A stretch of 9,784 nt of DNA from Rickettsiales bacterium (GTDB taxonomy: Bacteria; Pseudomonadota; Alphaproteobacteria; Rs-D84; CACZYB01). Position 1 is the stretch's first letter, and each line of letters begins with the position of its first letter. The DNA lies in assembly GCA_031276335.1 (NCBI GenBank), contig JAISNH010000050.1:1-9784 (forward strand). Reading direction: 5' to 3'. Positions 5,388-9,784 of the stretch are shown here, piece after piece. The position numbers and the translations under genes were made by a program. The notes beneath the pieces were generated by a model. The model searched no databases. It was not told the DNA's origin and saw nothing but the letters and a program-made list of their open reading frames with translations.

Positions 5388-6887
5388 CTATTCATCCCCG
5401 GCGATCAGGCGCTCGGAAACGCCGAAGGTGCGGCCGAGGAACCTCGCCACCGCACGCTTGTCGATAATGCCAAGCGCCTCCTCGCCCAGGACGGAGATCG
5501 AGCGTATCCATCCGATAACGTTCTCCGCGTCGCGCACGGCCTGACTGGAGGCTAGCGGCGACTGGTACTTCAAATCGATTTCGCGGCCGTTGACCATGAT
5601 GTCCGAAATTTCGCCGCGACGCTTCAGTATGCCTATCGCGCGCATTATCACGGGGGTCAGGAATTCCGACTGCAGCCGGCCGTAGGTCGCGCCCAAGATG
5701 CGCGAAACCTGCTGGCCGCGCTCGATTACCTCGGTCGCCGTCATGCGCGCCGAGCCAGCCGGCGAAAGCTGGTCGATAAGCAGGCAGCGGTTTATCTTCG
5801 CGCGCAAATCTGAGAGCACCAGCTGAGATACGTCGAAATCCGCGCCGGTGCGAAGCGGCGTCAGGCCGCTAGAGCCGACCGCCTTCGGTATAATCATGCC
5901 GGGCGCAAGGTTGATGTTGTCCAGATTCAGCACGCCATCGTCGTCCGCCTGCCATATTCCGGTCACGGAAATCGAGGCGTTCTTCAGTATCAGCTCGACG
6001 ACCTTGTTCGCGGTCTTTATGTCGGGTAGCGCCTTCATCACCGGGCTGCGGCCGTATATTTCGGAGGGAACCTTCAGCCAGCGGAAGCAGATGAACGGCG
6101 AATTCTGGAACGCGCCGGATTTCAAAAAAACCTTGCCGGGCGCGCCCAGAAGCCCGTCCGCATCGTCGGCAAAGGCGACATATGCGCAGCCCTGCTGGCC
6201 GCCGCCGACTATGCGCGGAGCCACGGATTCGATTACCGCGACCTTCGCATCCGGATTTTTCACCATCAGCCCGACCTGCCTGTCCGAAAAAACCTGCGCG
6301 CCGAATTTCAGCCTCAGGTGCTCCAGCGTCATCGCCGTGCGGCGGAACACCGTGTCTATGCGGCCGAGCGGGCCGTCCTCCAGGGCGACCTCGCTCATGG
6401 GGATCGCTGCGAACTTGAACGCCGAGCTTTCGCCGACAGGAGTTTCCTCGAACAGCATGACCGCCGTTCCGACGGTGATGAGGTCGAGATAGCACTGGTG
6501 CGCCTCCACATAGAAATTCGAGCGGTCGAAGTGGGACTGCAGAATCTTTTCGAAGCTTTCAAGCTCCGCGTACTTCCCCGCCTTGTCCCCGGCCTCGGCT
6601 ATGTCGGCGCCGATTGCGAGCCCGAACCATTTCGACCACGGCGGGGTCAGCTGCGACAGCAGGGAGGAGGCCAGGTTGTCGACCGCAGCTTCCGCGGTGG
6701 AATCGAAAATATTCGCGTTCTTTTTCGCGCCGCCGGCATGCGCGCCCGAAAGCGTTCCGCTTTTCTGCGGCAGGGCATAGGCGTAGCATTCCTCCCAATG
6801 GCTTTCCCACGGGGCGCGCCTTTCCATCGCCCGCAGATAGCGCTTGTAAATGTTTTCTAGTTGGGACGCATCCGTTTTATTTTCCAT
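5388..6887 (-). CDS. Phage portal (head-to-tail connecting) protein, podovirus type
   Basis: 499 residues. The start at 6887 has AAAGGAG 6 bases upstream. The N-terminus (LENIYKRYLRAMERRAPWESHWEECYAYALPQ) and NIFDSTAEAAVDNLASSLLSQLTPPWSKWFGL are typical of the T7-like head-to-tail connector family (PF12236). Further family-like parts are YGRSPVMKALPDIKTANKVVELILK and MTATEVIERGQQVSRILGATYGRLQSEFLTPVIMR. This protein forms the ring at one capsid vertex through which DNA enters and leaves. It ends soon after RFLGRTFGVSERL, where relatives usually carry a further C-terminal tail, so the tail may be lost. It comes before the terminase piece, the reverse of the usual order. Its ribosome binding site lies about 12 bases behind the T-run of the ftsZ terminator, and no separate promoter is visible. 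Confidence 0.9.
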   Translation of the reverse strand: MENKTDASQLENIYKRYLRAMERRAPWESHWEECYAYALPQKSGTLSGAHAGGAKKNANIFDSTAEAAVDNLASSLLSQLTPPWSKWFGLAIGADIAEAGDKAGKYAELESFEKILQSHFDRSNFYVEAHQCYLDLITVGTAVMLFEETPVGESSAFKFAAIPMSEVALEDGPLGRIDTVFRRTAMTLEHLRLKFGAQVFSDRQVGLMVKNPDAKVAVIESVAPRIVGGGQQGCAYVAFADDADGLLGAPGKVFLKSGAFQNSPFICFRWLKVPSEIYGRSPVMKALPDIKTANKVVELILKNASISVTGIWQADDDGVLNLDNINLAPGMIIPKAVGSSGLTPLRTGADFDVSQLVLSDLRAKINRCLLIDQLSPAGSARMTATEVIERGQQVSRILGATYGRLQSEFLTPVIMRAIGILKRRGEISDIMVNGREIDLKYQSPLASSQAVRDAENVIGWIRSISVLGEEALGIIDKRAVARFLGRTFGVSERLIAGDE

Positions 6888-6907
6888 ATCGGCTCCTTTG
6901 CTGCATT

Positions 6908-6931
6908 AAAAAACCCCGGGAGCACCCGGGG
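6908..6931 (-). terminator. ftsZ terminator
   Basis: CCCCGGG (6914-6920) pairs with CCCGGGG (6925-6931) around an AGCA loop (plus-strand reading), followed on the minus strand by six T. It lies 20 bases after the ftsZ stop and about 20 bases before the portal ATG. Confidence 0.9.
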
Positions 6932-6950
6932 GTTGACGTTAAACTTATAC

Positions 6951-8540
6951 CTATTTTTTCTTGAAAATCGCGGGAATTTCGAGAGTTTCCTCCATCTTCC
7001 TTATCATCTCCATAAGGTCGGTCTGCCGGTCGGCCTTGCCCTTGTCGTCGAGCGAGCCGGCAAGAAAGACGACGTTGCCGTCCTTTTTTTCCTCAGCGGC
7101 GGCGGGAACGCCGAGCGTGATTCCGACATCGTCCCTCATCTCTTCGCCATCGTCTTCAATGCGCTCCGCGTCGTCGAAGAACGTATCGTCGGAGCCCGAG
7201 CCGATGGAGGAGAAAAAGTCCGACAGCGGATTTTTCTTCCTGCCCTTCGGGGGTTCCGGAACGTCGTCGTCGGAACGCGCGAACAGGTCGGACGGCTTGT
7301 CGTCGGAACGGCGGAACTTTTCCGCCTCCTCGTCTATGAAATCCTGTATGTTTCCCTCGTCGCCGGTCTCAAAAAAACTGTCGAGCTTCTCCGGCCCCAC
7401 AACCTGCCGCGCACAGGCGTCCATGAATGGATTTCCGGACTCGGGGGCGGGATTCTCCTCCGCCTCCCTTCGCCCGTAGTTGCCAAACGTTTCGGAAGGA
7501 GCGTTTGAAACAAACTCTTGCCCGGCTTCAGGAGCGGAATCCCGCTCCATACCTTCGGAATCGATGCCCGTCGCAATCACCGCGACCTTCAGGGCGTCGC
7601 CCATGCCGTCGTCGAAGCGCGCGCCGAACACGAAGTTGGCATCCGCCGAGCGGATGTTGGCGCGGATGGCGTTCATGATGTCGTTCACCTCCGGCAGGGT
7701 CAGGTTTTTCGAATTGCCGGTGATGTTGACCAGCACGCCGCGCGCGCCGTCGATGCGTCCGTCGGAAAGCAGCGGATTGGAAAGCGCGTTCGACACCGCC
7801 CTAAGCGCCCTGCCCTCGCCCTCCTCCTTCGCCACCCCGATAATCGTCTTGCCGCGGTTTTCCATAATCGCGCGGATGTCGGCGAAGTCGAGGTTGACAA
7901 GGCCCGGCTTCATGATAAGGTCGGCGATGTTCTTCACACCCTCGTAAAGCACGTTGTCCGACATGCGGAACGCGTCGAACAGGGGAAGGTTCGGATCGGC
8001 GATCTTGAACAGGTTCTGGTTCGGCAGAATTATTATGCAGTCGACGCACGGCGCGACCTTTGCCACCGCGCGCTCGGCGACCAGGCGGCGCTTCTCGCCC
8101 TCGAAATCGAACGGCGTCGTGATTATCGCGACGGTCAGTATGCCCTTTTCCTTCGCAATCGAGGCGATGACGGGAAGCCCGCCGGAACCCGTGCCGCCGC
8201 CCATGCCGGCGGCCAGGAAAAGGATGTTCGAATTTTTAATCGCATCCGCGATCTCGTTCCGGGATTCCTCGGCCGCGGTTTCGCCGACCTCGGGCTTCGA
8301 CCCGGCGCCGAAGCCGCGCGTCGTCTGCCGCCCAAGCTGTATCCTGCGCTTCGCCTTGGACTGCATAAGGGACTGCGCGTCGGTGTTCGCGGCGATGAAT
8401 TCGACCCCGTCGATACCGCCGGAAACCATGTTGTTTATCGCGTTGCAGCCCGCGCCCCCGACGCCCATGACGGTAATGCGGGGCACGAAATTCTGGATTT
8501 CATCATCCAAGCCCGCGCCGAAATTTCCCTCTTGTATCAT
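6951..8540 (-). CDS. ftsZ: Cell division GTPase FtsZ
   Basis: 529 residues with the start at 8540 (MIQEGNFGAGLDDEIQNF), chosen because GGGGGAGGA lies 3 to 6 bases upstream; an ATG at 8570 would overlap the promoter. FtsZ is the tubulin-like GTPase that polymerises into the division ring. Seen in order: GVGGAGCNAINN (26-37) and the tubulin signature GGGTGSG (114-120) for nucleotide binding, TPFDFEG (142-148), the NQNLFKIAD region, and the T7 loop NLDFAD (216-221) that completes GTP hydrolysis in the next subunit. After about residue 340 comes a long acidic, low-complexity linker, then the C-terminal peptide LEIPAIFKKK that in relatives binds FtsA and other partners. The signature reads GTGSGGLP where FtsZ usually has GTGTGAAP. 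No ftsQ, ftsA or mur genes are adjacent. It has its own promoter and terminator. Confidence 0.97.
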   Translation of the reverse strand: MIQEGNFGAGLDDEIQNFVPRITVMGVGGAGCNAINNMVSGGIDGVEFIAANTDAQSLMQSKAKRRIQLGRQTTRGFGAGSKPEVGETAAEESRNEIADAIKNSNILFLAAGMGGGTGSGGLPVIASIAKEKGILTVAIITTPFDFEGEKRRLVAERAVAKVAPCVDCIIILPNQNLFKIADPNLPLFDAFRMSDNVLYEGVKNIADLIMKPGLVNLDFADIRAIMENRGKTIIGVAKEEGEGRALRAVSNALSNPLLSDGRIDGARGVLVNITGNSKNLTLPEVNDIMNAIRANIRSADANFVFGARFDDGMGDALKVAVIATGIDSEGMERDSAPEAGQEFVSNAPSETFGNYGRREAEENPAPESGNPFMDACARQVVGPEKLDSFFETGDEGNIQDFIDEEAEKFRRSDDKPSDLFARSDDDVPEPPKGRKKNPLSDFFSSIGSGSDDTFFDDAERIEDDGEEMRDDVGITLGVPAAAEEKKDGNVVFLAGSLDDKGKADRQTDLMEMIRKMEETLEIPAIFKKK

Positions 8541-8568
8541 ATTCCTCCCCCTTAGAGAACTCGCGTAC

Positions 8569-8597
8569 ATTATACCATAAAAAACAGGCGATTGGAA
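8569..8597 (-). promoter_or_regulatory. ftsZ promoter, extended -10
   Basis: Minus-strand TTCCAA (8592-8597), a 17-base spacer and TGGTATAAT (-10 hexamer 8569-8574). RNA would start near 8562, about 22 bases before the ATG. The -35 box is weak by the E. coli standard, but the TGN extension and perfect -10 make it convincing. Confidence 0.75.
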
Positions 8598-8644
8598 TAG
8601 GTTTTATCGAAAAATCCCTCGAAAAAGGAGGCAAAAGCGGCGGC

Positions 8645-8670
8645 AAAAAACAAAACGCCCGAAACGGGCG
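8645..8670 (-). terminator. tRNA-Phe terminator
   Basis: CGCCCG (8656-8661) and CGGGCG (8665-8670) form a stem with a three-base loop, followed on the minus strand by TTTTGTTTTTT. It starts about 12 bases after the CCA end of the tRNA and separates it from the ftsZ promoter. Confidence 0.9.
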
Positions 8671-8681
8671 CCCTGTTTTTC

Positions 8682-8757
8682 TGGTGGCGAGGGGCGGAAT
8701 CGAACCGCCGACACAAGGATTTTCAGTCCTTTGCTCTACCAACTGAGCTACCTAGCC
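8682..8757 (-). tRNA. tRNA-Phe (anticodon GAA)
   Basis: 76 nt including an encoded CCA end. The D arm is GCTC-AGTTGGTA-GAGC, the anticodon arm AAGGA-CTGAAAA-TCCTT with GAA at the centre, and the T arm GGCGG-TTCGATT-CCGCC with the usual TTCGA. The acceptor stem GGCTAGG/CCTCGCC pairs except for a U-C mismatch at positions 4-69. It has its own promoter and terminator. The 3' end faces ftsZ, and no second copy of the 3' end was seen in the window. Confidence 0.97.
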
Positions 8758-8768
8758 AATGCCCAGAA

Positions 8769-8797
8769 CTTATATCCCAAACGTTCCGAAAAGTAAA
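8769..8797 (-). promoter_or_regulatory. tRNA-Phe promoter
   Basis: Minus-strand TTTACT (8792-8797), a 17-base spacer and TATAAG (8769-8774). RNA would start near 8762, about five bases before the mature tRNA. Confidence 0.65.
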
Positions 8798-8844
8798 TAG
8801 AAATCTGGGAGGGACGGAAGTTGTCATAGCGGCGCGCCAGCCCC

Positions 8845-9060
8845 GTCATTGTAGGGCTTGACCCGACAATCCAGGTAGTGAAGGATTCCTTGCGCGGCCT
8901 GGATTGTGACCCCCGCAGGCGGGGACACCCTACCGCTCGTTCGCCACGAAGCTTCGCCTCCGGCTCGCTTTCGTGTTACTCGCGAACCGGTGTCAAGCAC
9001 CGGAATGACAGGAAGGGAAGCCTTCGCGGGAATGACGGAAGCTCCTTTGCCATTCCGGCG
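8845..9060. repeat. Palindromic repeat cluster between tRNA-Phe and the right-hand gene
   Basis: This spacer holds no gene. It contains a 10-bp inverted repeat ACAATCCAGG/CCTGGATTGT (8866-8875 and 8898-8907), a CCCCGC/GCGGGG hairpin near 8911-8926, CCGGTG/CACCGG with GGAATGAC (8987-9009) and further half units (9022-9060). The stretch GGATTCCTT.CG.GGCCTGG (8883-8902) recurs inside the Cys-rich copy 1 gene at 171-190. Confidence 0.75.
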
Positions 9061-9069
9061 AACGGCGGC

Positions 9070-9784
9070 CTAATCGAATGCGGCGTTGTTGGAGCAGGAT
9101 GCGCCGACGGCGTCGTTGGCGACGCATTGCCAGCCATCGATGCGAATCCCGTCAAGGGCCGATATGCATTTGCCGTATTCATCCCTCAATTCCTCCAGCT
9201 CGCCCTTGCCGATAAGGTTCGTGGCGAGCGCGACGCTGCTGGTGCCGGCGGACACGCCGGAGCCGATAGTCGCAATCAGCCTGTCGTTTTTCTGCTTTCT
9301 TGCGTTATCCCCGTCCCTGAACAAAGCCATGCTGCTGCCGATTACGGTCGCGACTCCGCCCGCGGCGCTAACGCCGCTCATCCATCCGCCGGCGGTGATT
9401 TTACCCTGCAGATCGTCGAGCTTGCCCTCGTCTATCGCGCTTTCGCAGGTAGAGGCGGTTTCGGCGATATAGGGCACGGCCGCGGACATCTTTTTCTTCC
9501 GGACCTTCACGTCATTCAGGGTCCTAGCGTTGCCGGGAGCGCCGGATGGAACGGAGGCCGGAACTACATCGGCAGCCTTAGCGGCATCGGCAGCGTCGTC
9601 CTTAGCGGCATCGGCAGCGTCATCCTTAGCGGCATCGGCAGCCTTAGCGGGGAGCGGATCCTCGAGATCGGAAAGCGAGCTGTCGACATAGGCCTTGTAA
9701 TCGCGGTTGCGGGCGGCCATATTGGAAACCGCGGTATGGCAGCGCCCATAGGCTTTCTTCGCCTCCTTCAGCAGGTCGCTGCTG
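9070..9784 (-). CDS. Ala/Gly-rich exported-type protein, paralogue of the poly-G gene (5' part beyond the window)
   Basis: The frame is open from the right edge to TAG at 9070 (237 codons seen). It does not begin at the ATG at 9720, since the 21 codons before it are also open and read SSDLLKEAKKAYGRCHTAVSN. After a charged region comes an Ala/Asp/Lys repeat, then a domain from STCESAIDEGKLDDL to YGKCISALDG. This aligns with the C-terminus of the poly-G gene: SGVSAAGGVATVIGSS against SGIGAAGGIVGTVTGI, and TIGSGVSAGTS against TISSGVGALGA, with flanking Cys at matching positions. The two Gly-rich hydrophobic stretches around a charged linker could form a hairpin at the membrane. The end (GWQCVANDAVGASCSNN) has two more Cys. 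An extracytoplasmic position is inferred from the Cys and the paralogue. No family recognised. Confidence 0.75.
   Translation of the reverse strand, partial: SSDLLKEAKKAYGRCHTAVSNMAARNRDYKAYVDSSLSDLEDPLPAKAADAAKDDAADAAKDDAADAAKAADVVPASVPSGAPGNARTLNDVKVRKKKMSAAVPYIAETASTCESAIDEGKLDDLQGKITAGGWMSGVSAAGGVATVIGSSMALFRDGDNARKQKNDRLIATIGSGVSAGTSSVALATNLIGKGELEELRDEYGKCISALDGIRIDGWQCVANDAVGASCSNNAAFD
9577..9650 (-). repeat. 24-bp tandem repeat inside a gene (8-residue unit)
   Basis: Two nearly identical 24-bp units (9577-9600 and 9601-9624, one base different) and a partial third (9625-9650) encode AADAAKDDAADAAKDDAADAAKAAD. Unit number can change without shifting the frame. Confidence 0.85.

Noticed and set aside
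5848..8580. Long plus-strand frames opposite the portal and ftsZ genes
   Set aside because: They are shadows caused by high GC in the third codon position of the minus-strand genes and have no family features.
8682..8757. tRNA-Phe as the integration site of the phage block
   Set aside because: The element would lie to the left of the tRNA 3' end, but ftsZ, a core gene, is there first. No second copy of the tRNA 3' end and no integrase gene are visible in the window.
8845..9060. A CRISPR array in the repeat cluster
   Set aside because: The repeats are palindromes of differing sequence and irregular spacing, without equal spacers, and no cas genes are near.

Overview
The window most likely comes from an alphaproteobacterium, probably an uncultured host- or gut-associated one. 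The main evidence is a 529-residue FtsZ with a long acidic linker and a C-terminal peptide ending LEIPAIFKKK, close to the alphaproteobacterial LDIPAFLRR type. Palindromic repeats that translate as VIPAKAGI are scattered through the intergenic DNA and inside genes. Every protein gene recognised lies on the minus strand, so the window reads from right to left.

Right end (9784 to 6900): a partial gene for an Ala/Gly-rich exported-type protein; a 300 bp spacer of palindromic repeats; tRNA-Phe(GAA) with its own promoter and terminator; then ftsZ with an extended -10 promoter and a strong terminator. Centre (6890 to 4430): phage morphogenesis genes, namely a podovirus-type portal (head-to-tail connector) and a large terminase reduced to its nuclease half. 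Their order is portal then terminase, the reverse of the usual one. The portal ribosome binding site lies directly behind the ftsZ terminator, so portal expression probably depends on read-through.

Left part (4430 to 1): about 230 bp that looks like a structured RNA with a plus-strand terminator; a secreted Cys-rich repeat protein; a repeat-rich spacer with palindromes, heptanucleotide repeats and an 11-G tract; a membrane-anchored protein with a solenoid-like C-terminus; an exported protein whose best start is separated from its reading frame by a 9-G tract; a small Bbp19-like phage protein; a possible cloverleaf RNA leader; and the start of a second copy of the Cys-rich secreted protein.

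The most notable reading is that degraded phage packaging genes (portal, terminase nuclease, Bbp19) are interspersed with envelope or secreted genes that carry variation devices: a poly-G switch, in-frame palindrome insertions and tandem repeats. The poly-G gene shares its C-terminal domain with the gene at the right edge, so the two are paralogues. Whether this is a decayed prophage that gathered surface genes or a maintained cargo island cannot be settled from the sequence alone.
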